Made by a program: the position numbers and the translations under genes
NCBI GenBank assembly: GCA_019359835.1
Contig: CM033323.1
Span: 20,874,501 to 20,938,500 of the forward strand
Length of the DNA: 64,000 nucleotides
Direction of reading: 5' to 3'
Origin: Pharus latifolius
Lineage: Eukaryota > Streptophyta > Magnoliopsida > Poales > Poaceae
Part shown: positions 35,527 through 47,300 of the stretch, piece by piece
Numbering within the stretch: position 1 is the first letter of the stretch
Layout of the letters: each line of letters starts with the position of its first letter
Notes under the pieces: generated by a model
Database searches by the model: none
Seen by the model: only the letters and a program-made list of their open reading frames with translations
Told to the model about the DNA's origin: nothing

Positions 35527-35923
35527 ACCCTTGCGTTCTATAATCAAATAGATGGAGTGCTTCATGACCAAGACGAGTGCCTAGAAGAGTTCGTGGATCC
35601 AGAAGAAGGAGAGCCAATTCCACCGGAGCCCTGATGTGTGTTGTTCTGCTGTCGACTTCTTGCTGTGGGGGTTCGCCTAGCTTCCGCTGAGTAGTAGTTA
35701 TTTTGTTTTAATTAGACCATTTGTGCCGTGAAGGCATGGTAATACCTGTTGATGTATCAAGGACAACAGGCCATACTGCTTATATATTTTGTAAGTTACT
35801 CTGCTGCAATGAACTCCTGTGCTTGACTTATCTTGGGAAGTCAATGGTATGTATGTATGGAACCAGCCGCAGCGAGCTGGGTCTCCACGGGAGTTGCCGT
35901 GGTCCCCTCTTTGGGGTGCGACA

Positions 35924-36177
35924 AAAAGTATGTCAAAGAGAGGAGCTAACTAGTGGCTATTGTGCAAAGATTTTAGTTCATTTGGACTAATATAGTATTG
36001 GCATGAGCTAGTATTTAGATATGATATTTAGAGATTCAAATGGTAACTCCAAATTTTTGTAATTGGCTATTGTATAAAGATTTTAGTTTATTTTGAGTAA
36101 TATAGTATCAACAAGAGCTAGTGATTTAGATATGATATTTACAAGTTCAAATTGTAACACTAAATTTCTGTACTTTT
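35924..36177. other. Spacer between two retroelements with a 110 bp tandem repeat
   Basis: GGCTATTGTGCAAAGATTTT at 35955 recurs as GGCTATTGTATAAAGATTTT at 36065, and the following ~105 bases repeat with about 15% differences. AT-rich and non-coding. Could be a decayed small DNA transposon; terminal repeats are not clear. Confidence 0.7.
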
Positions 36178-36294
36178 TGATCCGGGAGGATCTCATATCG
36201 AGTTTGAAACGGATTCGCGACCACGAAAAGGTTTACAATTTAGGAAAGGTTTGCGACCTTGGGAAGGATTCGATCTCTGGTCGGAATTATAATC

Positions 36295-39200
36295 TGTCGC
36301 GCCCCGAGACTGGGACAACGACTACTCCTGTAGAGACCTAGCTCGCTGCAGCTAGTCCCATACCACAAACCTTTGACTTCCCAGGATGAGTCAAACACAG
36401 GAGTATATTACATTGCAACAGAGTACTCACAAAATATTAAGCAGTGTGGCCTGCTGGCCTTAATATTACATAAAGAGGATTACAATGCCTACAAGGCATT
36501 CAGGGTGTAACAAAATATTTAACTACGCAGCAGAAGATAGGTGACCCTCCCACAAAAGAAGTTGACGGCAGAACAACACACTTCAGGGTTCTGGCGGAAC
36601 TGATTCTCCTCCTTCTGGATCCACGTAGTACTCCGTGCCATCGTCTTGATCAAAGTAGGCTCCATCTATTGAGTTGAATGTTGCAAGAGTGAACACTTAC
36701 GTACTCAGCAAGTCATAGGTAAGAGTAAGTACATATAGTAGTGATGATATGAACCTAGACTAGTCAAGAATTATGGATATTTGTAAAATAGTCTTTTCCT
36801 TTCTCATCTCATCTTATGACAGCACTTTTCATAATATAACATCATCAATCATGTTCACTAGATTATAGCACTACCGCGACACGTCGACACACGACAGCCC
36901 ACGGCAGCACTCCTTATCATGACAACACATGTCATTTGGGTAATCTTGATTTAAACATATTTTATTTAGAAAATAGTACTTGTGTCACACCCCGTGGATT
37001 TAATCCACCGCAGCAGACTCCTATAAAACCCGGGAGCTCGGAGTATTCGAATACATTTTTAACTCTGCAGAGAGGTACCAATTTACCCGCAAGATATTCC
37101 ACTTTCAAACCTTTCCTATCATAACAAAATGATTGGACCCCTGACTCACTTCATACTGTGAGCGGCAAGGTGGAAATAACAAGAACTTTTGTTATGTTTT
37201 ACTCACAATTCACCCCCGACCCTGTGGCTCTCAGCGAGGCACAGTTGTGGCAGGTTGTATCCAAACCTCCACCCCTTTGCTTATTCCCATTACTGGGTCA
37301 GCGTGCTTGATCACCTTCAGTGATATGTGTGAGAGCCGCGCTCCGTGTTTATCGTGCATCACTACACATCTCATGCAGGGGTTTCATGTGCGATCCACAT
37401 AATTACTTGTTCAGGCCTGTCCCATACCAGGCTTGCGGTTAGCACGTTGTTCATGCCACTAGACGCACAACACAAGGTTCTAGTCCTTATATGCCAATGA
37501 CCAGACCATCCACAATCCTGCACCTTCAGTGCCTGCATTCCTTTGCAGTCTAGCACCTCCAGTGCTACAGCCATACATACCATTTTTCTGGTCACGACTA
37601 GGGGTTTTATTTCATGAATATAAGTATATAAATACATATAATAATTCATGGCTCAAAACTTGTTTATTTCACATTTCACAGATAACCAGTCTAGTACTGC
37701 CAATTGATAAATCAACTATTCTCGATCATTCACATGCAATATTGCCTATATTCAAGGTTATATTATAGCAACATTTAAAATATAGGTTCAAGATGACCAA
37801 GGATATGACTTGCCTTCCGCGTTGTAAGATACAGCAGTTGACGTCGGATCCGCAATGAAGTCCTCGAACTCGGGCTCTTGATCTGCTCTCCAATCAAACA
37901 AACAACCAATAATCGTAATCTTTTCCATACATTATTATACTATATGCAATGATGCAAAGATGAAGTCTTGATGATTCTGAAATGATTTGGTTTAGAGGCT
38001 GATTTGGGTTAAGTTAAGGAAACCAATGTTAAGATTAGCTGTCAAAGGTTTACAAGGTTCCAAATGTCTCAAAATATCAGAATGATATCAAGGTTGCGAC
38101 TGGTTCGCTCAAAAACAGCGAACGTCTTTAGGTCGACATTCGGTTCAAAACATCGACATAGGGTCGATGAGTGATAGAGGGGTTATCTCAACTTGTGGTA
38201 GTAGAATAAAATGTAGATCACAACTCTACAAATTTAGTGGACAAAGTGGTTTTCAATTTACACAACCAGAAGTGGGTAAACAAGGCCAATGCCATTGGCT
38301 GGCATATACTGAGAAAATGTCAAAAATTAGAGTTTAGCAACAATTATAATTCAAGGGCTCAAATCAAGTTGTGATAGAAGAAGAAATTATAGATCACAAC
38401 TTCAGGAATCTAAGGGACAAAGTTATGCTCAAGATGCACATCTGGAAGACAGTGAAAAGGGCTAATGCCACTGACTGACATAGCCTGGCATTAATCTTGA
38501 CATGGCCAGAAACTAGGGCTTAGCATAACTTTTGATCTAGGGCCCCAAATGATGCACCACTTTGTCTGGGAGGTATGCATTGATAACAGGAATAAATCAT
38601 TCAATAGGATCTAGGGCTGAAAATGGCTGGAAAGCAAGAAATTTGATGATGAACAGAGATGAACTGGTTGCACTGGAGCAGTTCTGGACAAGATGTTGGC
38701 ATGGCTGTAACTTCCAATCTAGGCCGATCTAGGTGTCGGGCTAGAAGACAAAAATGCTCAGGAGACTAAGGCACATCTAAATGACAAAGTTTCAAGGGCT
38801 GAAATGGCCGGGATCACTTTTCCGATCATCGGCGCCGGAGAAGAGACACTGCCAGTTGGGGGTTTCTGCTACAGGCCGAGAGAACTAAATTCCTTGCTTG
38901 GAGAGCATCTAGGAGGTATAGGGAAGCTTCTGGTAACATCAAATTGACCGGAGGATCACTGGAGAAGCCTGGCGACGATCGCCGGTTTTCTGGTGAAGCT
39001 CGGTTTAGGGAAAAGGTTTGATTCTTGCTAAATTTCGAAATCCAACTTCACAGGCTTGCTTGGTTTGGCTCACTGATCAATTTTGTTTACAGGATCGAGG
39101 GCTAATTCGAATTGATTCGGCCTGCATTGCCAGAACAGGGCAATCTTCGACTTTCAGCCGTTTCCGGCGATCATCGGCGTTAGAGTCCACCGGAGAGCAA

Positions 39201-40660
39201 TTAGATAGTACAGTACAATCAGGAGGATGAGAGGTACTCACTGTTAGCTTCAATTTGGCAGGAGATGCAGTGAAGTGAGCTGGCACCGTGAGCCTCCTCG
39301 ACGGCTCGCCGGAGAAGAAGACGAAAACAGGAGAGTTTCGAGACTTAGTTGATTTCCAGTGAAACAAGAAGTTGCTGGGGTACAGTGGTGTATAAATAGG
39401 CCAGGCGAAGATGACGAAGGGGAACAACGAAGTAATTGGCAGCCGGTGACTTGACTGGTTGCGTGCTGGAGCAACAGCGGCGAAGACACAGCGAAGAACG
39501 GTGATGCGACGGCGACAAGCTTGCAGTTGATCACAGTGTCGCATCATCGGGACCTGGCAAAGTTGTAGCAAGCGGTGGCGACAACACTGGCGCGGCAAAG
39601 CGACGTGGCGAGGAGTTGCTGACAAAAAGCCGTTGATCGCGCGCGGGAGCAGCGCTGGTCGTCGACGTAGCAGCGGCCTTGCCACGGCACTAGCTGGAGT
39701 GGGGACACGTGCGCACCGGCATGCACGGTCACGAGCGCAGGCGAAGCCTCACCGGCGATGAGCAACCACGGCGCACAAGCACGGCGGTCCCTGGTCGAAT
39801 GCTGCTGTCGACCTGGTTGAAAACAGCTAAGTCCTCTGGTCGAATTTGGACTGAACTGCAGTTTCAAATCTTGAATTTTGGACTGAATTACAAATCTGGA
39901 ATTCTGGAAGGTTTAAACTGAATTTGTTTTCACTAATCTGGCAGATTATATTCAACAGGTTAATTGGCAATGATAATTGATAAAATCTGGTACATTTGAA
40001 TAGCTTTTGATACCACTGAAAATAGAGTAATTTAGGGTAAAATTAGATTTGAGTTTTGTCGATTTCGAATTCTGGCATTTAGGTTTTGATTTTGACATCT
40101 GCACAGAAGAGAAACTTGTGGCAAATAGCAATTAGGAAAGATCTGCTGAAGAAATTCTGAATTTAAAGTTAATCTGGAGATTTTAGTCTTTTTAGGTTTT
40201 CAGATATCAGATAAGGACTAATTTGCGATATGTCTTGGACTGATTTGTGAAAAAGGTTTAGATGATAAAATCTGGCTGTCAACTTTTTAGATTAAGGTAT
40301 TGACATACCCATGATCATATTCCAGAAATAATCTGGTCTAAACTTGGTCAAGATTTAGGTTAAATCTGTATTTCTGAACTTATGGTATTTGGGTAATATA
40401 AGGTAATTCTGTTTTCGAAAACAGAAGAAGTTAATAAATCTGGGAGTTAGAGATAGAATTGGATCTAGGTTCTGAAGACTTTTAAATTTAGAGTAACTGA
40501 TAGATCACATCTGAACAATCTGATCTTGATTTGAGGTCACAGGATAGATTTTGGAGATTTTAGGGCTTAGGATAGATACTGATCTGGCTATTACTACTGA
40601 TACATGCCTGCATGCTATTGATGAAAAAGGAAATTTTCACCCCTAACTCAGGGTGTTACA
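36295..40660 (-). mobile_element. Solo family A-type LTR, 4,366 bp, TSD TAATC
   Basis: On the minus strand it begins TGTAACACCC at 40660 and ends GGGGCGCGACA at 36295. TAATC at 36290-36294 is repeated at 40661-40665. No gag or pol lies inside, so it is the product of LTR-LTR recombination. It follows the family A LTR from end to end (for example TTAAATCCACGGGGTGTG near 36990 on the minus strand) but is clearly diverged. Open frames such as 39077-39685 and 39544-39867 come from its GC-rich promoter-proximal part. Confidence 0.93.
36691..36706 (-). promoter_or_regulatory. Conserved LTR stem-loop, solo LTR copy
   Basis: Minus strand GAGTAC-GTAA-GTGTTC. The stem is kept through T.G wobble pairs, and the loop changes from GAAA to GTAA, still of GNRA form. 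Confidence 0.45.
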
Positions 40661-41047
40661 TAATCCGATCCAAATATATATATATAACTAAGTCTTATGT
40701 ATTAGGTTTAGTTAGTTATATAAGTCTAATACGTTTAGGTTACCGAGTCTAATACGTACACATACGATTGGACTATAATACCTTGTAATAGGTCTAGTTT
40801 AAAGCATCGAATATTATTACAGTCTTGGATCATATATCCAGCTTATAGTCCTTCGACGTAGGCAAGTGTGTCTAACGTTCGACATGTAAAGCCCTCTTTG
40901 AAATAAAGAGTTGTGCAATTACTTTGAGCTGTGTTTTCGATCATCTTTTGGGTTTCGGTAATTCCAAGTAAGATCCCGTTATTCCGTATATTAGAATCTG
41001 GGTGAGCCTAGTACGAAAACCAAGGCTAGATCTCAAACGAATCAAGT

Positions 41048-41059
41048 TGGTATCGGAGC
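41048..41059 (+). other. Primer-binding site of family B
   Basis: TGGTATCGGAGC three bases after the LTR end; initiator tRNA-Met type. Confidence 0.85.
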
Positions 41060-41160
41060 AACTTCCTATCCTATGGATGGTGAAGACTCGCCAGGGTTAC
41101 AAAACTTCCAGCGAAACTTCAGGTGATCAATTGACGGTTCCTACAGCCGCGTCTCCAACA

Positions 41161-41975
41161 ATGTCTGACGATACCTCCGTTCAAGCTAACCTAGCCGAAC
41201 AAGTGGCTAAAACCGTGCTTGTTTGGATTAAGCAGCAGCCATGATTGTATCTCCTAAAGTAGGGAAGGTTATGGGTGTGAAGACTGGTGAAGACTTGCAC
41301 AGGATAGACGAATATGAAGACGAAGGCGACCATAAGACCGATGACCTCGCCAGCACCTCCTTAGCTGTCAGATCTTTCAAGGTCGACGCTAAGATTGAAA
41401 TACCCATATATGATGGGGTGATCGATGCCGAGAAACTGGATTCTTGGATTGATCAGCTTGAGACCTACTTTGACCTAAAAGGGTTTAGTAGCTCTCAAAA
41501 GGTGAAGTTTTCACTTTTGAAGATGAAGGACCACGCCAAGACATGGTGGAAGGCCCTTGTCGCCAGTGGTGAAGCTGACGACCTTGCGTGGAGTCAATTC
41601 AAGAGACTCCTATGACAAGAATTCTACCCGATGGTTTATCTCGAGGAGAGATGGGATCGATGGCATAGGCTATATCAACGCCGCGACCAATCTGTCCAGG
41701 ACTATACGACGGAGTTTCAGAGACAAGCAATGGTCCTTGACATCTCACTTTCCGACACCCATACGTTCAGAAAATACACATCTGGACTTCAGAAGATAAT
41801 CAGTGCTGAGCTAAGCCTGTTTAGAGTTCAAGACATCTCGACCGCAAGCACGACTACTTTGGCGATTGAGAAGAAGAATAAGACCCGCAACAACAAGAAC
41901 GTGAGAGAGATTTCAACCACGACGAGCTCCGGAGAGGGTACCCACGATACGGGTAACACTTGTGAGCATTGTCAT
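41161..41975 (+). pseudogene. gag of the outer family B element, 5' part, ending inside the zinc knuckle
   Basis: ATG 41161 begins MSDDTSVQANLAEQVAK. A deletion near 41210-41230 shifts the frame relative to the inner copy. The capsid part follows (LDSWIDQLETYFDLKG, HAKTWWKALVASGEADD), with a TGA at 41613. It ends TCEHCH at 41975, exactly where the inner element is inserted. The reading resumes at 46606 as VAGHTKEKCYMLHPK, giving the CCHC knuckle C-x2-C-x4-H-x4-C split by the insertion. Confidence 0.9.
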
Positions 41976-42426
41976 TGATCCGTTTGAGACCTAGCCTTGG
42001 TTTTCGCACTAGGCTCGCTCAGATTCTAATATGTGGAATAACGGGATCTTATTCAGAAATACCGAAACCCAAAGTAATTGCACAATTCTTTATTTCAAAG
42101 AGGGCTTTATATGTCGAACGTTAGACACACTTGCCTACGTCGAAGGAATTATAAGTGTTTAAAACTCAAATAAGTTCTATGAATTTTCGATGATCTAAAC
42201 TAGACCTATTACAAGGTATTTATAGTCCAATCATATGAATACGTATCAGACTCAGTAACCTAAACGTATTAGACTCATATAACTAACAAAACTTAAACGG
42301 ATAGACTTAGTAATCTATATTTGGATCGGATTACAATTCCGAACAGGGAACGATCGCAAAACCTTTCTGAACACGGTTAAGGTCGCGAAGTCGTATTCGA
42401 CTCGACCTACAGATGCTCCCAGATCA
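41976..42426 (-). repeat. 3' LTR of the inner family B element
   Basis: 451 bases; plus-strand ends TGATCCGTTTGAG and CCCAGATCA. It contains a ~29-base stretch (AATAACGGGATCTTATTCAG and on, near 42036) missing from the partner LTR. Confidence 0.92.
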
Positions 42427-42524
42427 TGACTCCCTTGTTGAGAAGGAGCCAACCCCTGTTGCGACCTCTCGATCAAACTGGAGATGTGGAAATTGGGCTT
42501 GTCCATCATCATCCAGAGCGATCG

Positions 42525-43262
42525 CTAAAAGTGACTAAGGAATCGGGTATCGCGATCAGACACAACAGAAGTCGGCAGTCCGAAGTGTGTCCAAACGTGT
42601 TGAAAGAATACCCGAGCTGTTTCTTTTCCTGTGATAGTCTTTCGACAAGGTATAAGAATAATCATTTTTGAGAACCGATCAACAACCACGAATAGATAGT
42701 CGTTGCCACGTCGGGTCTTCGGCAATTCTCCCAAGAAATCCATGGATATACTCTCCCATGGTCGCGATGGAACTGGCAAAATAGTGTACAAACCTAATTT
42801 TTGGTTTGCCGGTTTCGAGATACTACAGAGACCACAGCCTTGAACAAAACTAGCCACATCCTCCTGCATACGCGGCCAGAACACATGTCGGTGAAGATTT
42901 TGCAACGTCTTTGTAACCCCAAAGTGACCAGCTATCTTCGATGTGTGCGCTTCTCGCAACCATTGAATTCGAGGTGCTCCACGAGGTATGCAAAGTAATT
43001 TGCCCTTGTACAAGAGTCCTTCTCGCCAAACGAACTCTGTAGGTTTCCTTGTTTCGAGCTCAGTCAGTACTGTTTGAAAATCAAGGTCTTCACTGTACAT
43101 ATTGGCATAGTCATTATGACATGAGGGCTCGATCTGCATGAACGTCAATAAACAGAGGGTCGTAACTGGTGGTCGCAACAACATGTCCGCCAATTTGTTG
43201 TGTACGCCCTTCTTGTACTTAATCACTAGATTAAACTGCTGCAGATACGACATCCATTTCAT
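42525..43262 (-). pseudogene. Integrase of the inner family B element, C-terminus deleted
   Basis: Zinc-binding HTSKIAGHFGVTKTL with CGLC; core with ISMDFLGELPKTRRGNDY (first Asp) and VVSDRDTRFLSHF (second Asp). The frame then runs into 3' LTR-adjacent sequence, so the catalytic Glu and any chromodomain are gone. It cannot integrate DNA. Confidence 0.9.
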
Positions 43263-43271
43263 GTGCCGAGC

Positions 43272-43718
43272 TTACTGTAGCTTGGACTGCGTTTGCAAAT
43301 ATTGCAACGGTTGATGGTCGGTGTGGACAACCATCTCTTTACCCAAGAGATAACACCGCCAATGTTTCACGGCCTGATGCAGTGCACACAACTCTTTGTC
43401 ATAAGTCGGGTAGTTCTTCTGAGCTCCCTGGAATAACTCGGAGTGATATGCCACTGGTCGACCTTCTTGCATGAGCACAGCGCCCATGGCATAACCTGAA
43501 GCATCGGTTTCTAGCTCGAATGGTTTCTGGAGATTCGGTAAAGCTAACACAGGCGCCTCACTGATCTTCTTTTTCAGCAAGAGAAATGTGTCCTCATGTT
43601 TCCCCATCCACTCGAACTTCTGATCGATCTTGGTTAATGCATGCAATGGAGAAGCCACAATCGAGAAGTGTCGGATAAACTTCCGAAGATATTGGCATGC
43701 TCCCACAAAACTACGCAC
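43272..43718 (-). pseudogene. RNase H of the inner family B element
   Basis: FELETDASGYAMGAVLMQ, YPTYDKELCALHQAVKHW and VVHTDHQPLQYL carry the expected Asp, Glu and Asp residues. Begins MRSFVGACQYLRKFIRHF, directly after the RT stop. Confidence 0.9.
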
Positions 43719-43730
43719 ATCCGTAACTGT

Positions 43731-44546
43731 TCATAGTCGCGGCCATTCGCCAATCACTTTTACCTTATCGGGGTCGATTTGCCATGTACCGTTGCCGACC
43801 ATGAATCCTTGGTAAAGTAGAGCTTGCTGGCCGAACTCGCACTTCTTACGGTTGAGGCGAAGTCGATGTTGCTGAAGTTGTTCGAACATCTTTTCGACAT
43901 GAATGAGGTGCTCATCCCACGAATGACAATAAACCAATATGTCGTCGAGGTAAATGATCACAAAGTCATCGATGAACTGTCTCAATACGTCATTCATAAG
44001 ACGCATGAAGGTTGCCGGGGTGTTGCAGAGACCAAACGGCATGACCAGCCATTCGAACAGACCTTGTCGTGCTTTGAACGCGGTCTTCCACGTATCCTCC
44101 TCCCGGATGTTGACTTGATGATATCCTGACTTAAAATCCAATTTGGAGAAGACCACAGCATTCTTCAATTGGTCTAGAAGGTCGTTAATATGAGGAAGGG
44201 GGTACCGGTTCTTGATGGTGATCTTGTTCAATGCTCGGTAGTCGATGCACATACGCCAAGTCCCACCTTTCTTTGGCACTAACACCACAGGAGATCCACA
44301 AGGTGAACTACTCGATTGAATGACACCGTCGTTCAGCAACTCACCAAGTTGTCTCTTGATCTCTTCATTCTCCAATACTGAGTTGAGATACATACTCAGA
44401 TTGGGCAATGTCGCATCGAACACAAGCTGGATTTCGTGCTCGACTGGACATTTCGGCGGACGACCCTCTGTAGTCTCAAACATATCACTGTATTTCTCCA
44501 GCAAACCCGACAGACAACCAGAATCCTCTCGGCACGCCAATGACAA
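43731..44546 (-). pseudogene. Reverse transcriptase of the inner family B element
   Basis: A 271-residue open stretch with WRMCIDYRALNKITIKN, SKLDFKSGYHQVNIREED, VMPFGLCNTPATF and the intact catalytic box IYLDDILVY. It ends GEWPRL at a stop, and the next frame starts at VRSFVGACQYLRKF. This is the best preserved catalytic domain in the window, but gag and integrase are damaged, so the element is not autonomous. Confidence 0.92.
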
Positions 44547-44817
44547 TGTTGGTCGAGTACCCTCACCTTGACCAATAGGTCAAATCATGACAAGTACATA
44601 CTTGTGACATGCATTAACAATTCATTTGGCTTGATTTGCAGTAATCAAGTTCGAAGTGTTGACGTGGATGTCTCTATTGATCACGAACTTAACTCCGTCT
44701 TTGGTGAGGTCATACTCTTGCGCTCGCCGATGGAAGTGAGTGTCTCGATCATATAGATACGGACTCCCAAAGATTTCGCTCAGAGATCACAAATTTCAAC
44801 ACACACTGACTCGTAAT

Positions 44818-45087
44818 CTATTGGTTTACGTCGGATGTAAACCAACTCAGCTGATATGGTCGCGGGTGTGTGGTTGTCTTCAAACCAAGTCGCCGAACCA
44901 GTCCAGCGGAGACCAGATTCTTCTGACTTCCGGGATCGAATATCGCTGCGACCACTTCGTGCTTCACCTGGATGTTGATGGTAAACAAGTCCTCCATTGG
45001 GTGATGGTCGTTTGGTGGATCCAAACCCTTCTCCTTCGGCATTGCCATCAGAGACAAGGTCGTATCCGCCTCATTAATCAAATTCAC
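44818..45087 (-). pseudogene. Aspartic protease of the inner family B element
   Basis: Minus-strand frame with EVVAAIFDPGSQKNLVSAG. The active-site DPG is shared by both family B copies (outer copy IFDPGSQNNLVS at about 46886), so it is probably the family's normal form. It is separated by stops from RT. Confidence 0.8.
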
Positions 45088-45169
45088 TCGGACAACTTCT
45101 TCATCGGGTGAAGTCGCAATAGCCGTGGCTGTTCTTTTCCCTGGTCCGTTTTTCTTCAGTCAAAGTTTA

Positions 45170-46151
45170 GGATGAAGCTTGTAGCATTTGTCCTTGGTAT
45201 GTCCCGCGACTTGACAATGATCGCAAAAAGTACCTGCGCCCGGCTTCGAAGCATTCTTCTTCAGACTCGGTTTTCTTTTTGTCGAGGTCGCACTTTGCTT
45301 TGTGCTTTTGTCGCTAAGGGATTTGTTCTTTTCTCGATCGCCATAGCAGTTGTGCTTGCGGTCGCGATGTCTTGGATGTCAAACAGACTTAGCTCAGTAC
45401 TGATCGATTTCTAAAGTCCAGATGTGTATTTTCAAAATACCTGAGGATCGGACAGTGAGATGCCGATGACCATTGCTTGTCTCCGGAATTCCGTAGTATA
45501 GTCTTGGACGGTCTGGTCGCGTCGTTGGTACAATCTGTGCCAACGCTCCCATCTCTCCTCAAGGTAACCCATCGGATAGAATTCTTGTCATAGAAGTCAT
45601 TTGAATTGACCCCACGCAAGGTCGTCAGCTTCACCACTGGCGACAAGGGCCTTCCACCAAGTCTTAGCGTGGTCCTTCATCTTCAAAGGTGCAAATTTCA
45701 CCTTTTGAGCACTATTAAACCCTTTTAGGTCAAAGTAGGTCTCAAGCTGGTCGATCCAAGAATCCAGTTTCTCGGCATCAATCACCCCATCATATATGGG
45801 TATATCAATCTTAGCGTCGACCTTAAAAGATCCAATAGCTAAGGAGGTGTTGGCGAGGTCGTCGGTCTTGTGGTCGCCTTCGTCTTCATTTTCGTCTGTC
45901 CTGCGCAAGTCTTCACCAGTCTTCACACCCATAACCTTCCCTACTTCAGGAGGTACAATCATGGCTTGCTGCTTAATCCAAGTAAGCACGGCTTCCATGT
46001 TGGTGGAGAGCTTAGCCACTTTTTTGGCTAGGTTAGCTTGAACGGAGGTATTGTCAGACATTGTCAGAGACACAACTATAGGAACTGTCGATTGATCGCC
46101 TGGATTTTCACCGGAGGTTTTGTAACCCTGGCGAGTCTTCACCATCCACAA
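45170..46151 (-). pseudogene. gag of the inner family B element
   Basis: Open from 46151 to 45597 on the minus strand. The likely ATG is at 46061 (MSDNTSVQANLAKKVAK), followed by the capsid motif TWWKALVASGEADDLAWG. The frame breaks at about 45595 and continues in another. An intact CCHC zinc knuckle (CDHCQVAGHTKDKC) lies at about 45182-45226, and then a TGA. This knuckle shows what the insertion split in the outer element. Confidence 0.85.
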
Positions 46152-46178
46152 GATAGGAAAGTTGCTCTAATACCAACT

Positions 46179-46600
46179 TGATCCGTTTGAGACCTAGCCT
46201 TGGTTTTCGCACTAGGCTCGCCCAGATTCTAATATGCAGAAACCCAAAGTAATTGCACAACTCTTTAATTTAAAGAGGGCTTTATACGTCGAACGTTAGA
46301 CACACTTGCCTACGTCGAAGGAATTATAAGTGTCTAAAACTCAAATAAGTTCTATGACTCTTCGATGATCTAAACTAGACCTATTACAAGGTATTTATAG
46401 TCCAATCGTATGAATACGTATCAGACTCAGTAACCTAAACGTATTAGACTCGTATAACTAACTAATCTTAAACGGATAGACTTAGTAATCTATATTTGGA
46501 TCGGATTAAATTCCGAACAGGGAACGATCGCGAAACCTTTCCGAACACAGTTAAGGTCGCGAAGCCGTATGCGACTCGACCTAAAGATCCTCCCGGATCA
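46179..46600 (-). repeat. 5' LTR of the inner family B element
   Basis: 422 bases; pairs with 41976-42426 and lacks ~29 bases present there. Confidence 0.92.
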
Positions 46601-46605
46601 GTCAT

Positions 46606-47300
46606 GTTGCTGGGCACACAAAGGAGAAGTGTTATATGCTTCATCCTAAACTGCGACCAGAAACAACAAGGAGGGATGAACCAAGCACACGAACAGCTAT
46701 GGTTACTTCTATTCCGCTCGCAGAGGAAATCATCCAGTTGGATTCGGTTGAAAAGGCAGACATGACCTTGTCTCTAATGGCAATGCCGAAGGAGAAAAGT
46801 TCGGGTTTATCAATTGACCACAACCCGACAGAGGAACTGTTCACTGTTAACATACAGGTGAAGCACGAGGTGGTCGCAGCCATCTTCGACCCTGGAAGCC
46901 AAAATAATTTGGTCTCTGTCAGGCTGGTTCGACGACTTGGTTTACAGATGACTCATCATCCTCGACCATATCTTCTGGGATGGTTCACTTTCGACGTGAA
47001 TTAGCAAATCAAGAGCCAATGCACTCTAAAGTTTGCAATATCTGCTCGTTACATCGATGAGGTTCAATGCGATGTCATCCCCATCGATATTTGCCAAGTC
47101 ATTTTTGGAAGTTCGTTCTTGTATGATCGTGACGCCCATTACCACCAAAGAGCTCAAGAGTACGACCTCACAAAGGATAAGACGGAGTTCATCATCAGCA
47201 AAAATGACCACGTCGACACCAAGCACTTGTTGACAATAAATCAGGCGAAATGGATTGTCAATGCATGCTCAAAGTGTGTGCTGAGCGTGATGCGTCCAGT
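46606..47300 (+). pseudogene. End of gag and protease of the outer family B element
   Basis: Starts with the second half of the zinc knuckle (VAGHTKEKC), then a protease domain with VVAAIFDPGSQNNLVS at about 46866-46915. A TAG at 47002 follows FTFDVN. The frame continues with IPIDICQVIFGSSFLYDRD, the protease C-terminal part, and decays near 47300. Confidence 0.82.

Larger units (their letters stand above)
8787..35923 (+). mobile_element. Family A Ty3/gypsy chromovirus (Del/Tekay-like), carrying two younger insertions
   Basis: Order on the plus strand: truncated left LTR (8787-11447), tRNA-Met-type primer site, gag, protease, RT, RNase H, integrase and chromodomain, polypurine tract, right LTR (18539-35923). 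Two insertions interrupt it: an LTR element at 14999-17031 and a CACTA transposon at 21739-34665. Without them the element is about 12.2 kb with LTRs near 4.45 kb. The chromodomain with very long LTRs fits the Del/Tekay group of chromoviruses (inference). Many stops and an RT active-site change mark it as dead. Confidence 0.92.
18539..35923 (+). repeat. Right (3') LTR of family A, split by the CACTA element
   Basis: Starts TGTAACACCC at 18539 and ends GTGCGACA at 35923. The LTR itself is 18539-21738 plus 34669-35923 once the 12.9 kb CACTA insertion and one copy of the GTT duplication are removed, about 4.45 kb. It lines up with the left LTR, the minus-strand solo LTR at 36295-40660 and the truncated copy at 52779-56711. 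Open frames at 19321-19850 and 20526-20830 are GC-rich LTR sequence, not genes. Confidence 0.92.
36178..41044 (+). repeat. 5' LTR of the family B element, split by a solo LTR
   Basis: Segments 36178-36294 and 40666-41044 join to match 47702-48198. The inserted piece is the family A solo LTR plus its TAATC duplication. Confidence 0.92.
41976..46600 (-). mobile_element. Inner family B Ty3/gypsy element, 4,625 bp, TSD GTCAT
   Basis: Same family as the host element but on the opposite strand. LTRs are 41976-42426 and 46179-46600. GTCAT at 41971-41975 is repeated at 46601-46605. From right to left: LTR, primer site (46165-46176, TGGTATTAGAGC on minus), gag, protease, RT, RNase H and integrase N-terminal half. 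The end of integrase is missing where the interior meets the 3' LTR near 42525-42427. Several frame breaks are present, although RT is open. Confidence 0.95.

Noticed and set aside
45172..45414. Plus-strand frame within the inner family B element
   Set aside because: Lies opposite the gag zinc-knuckle region, which is the real coding strand.
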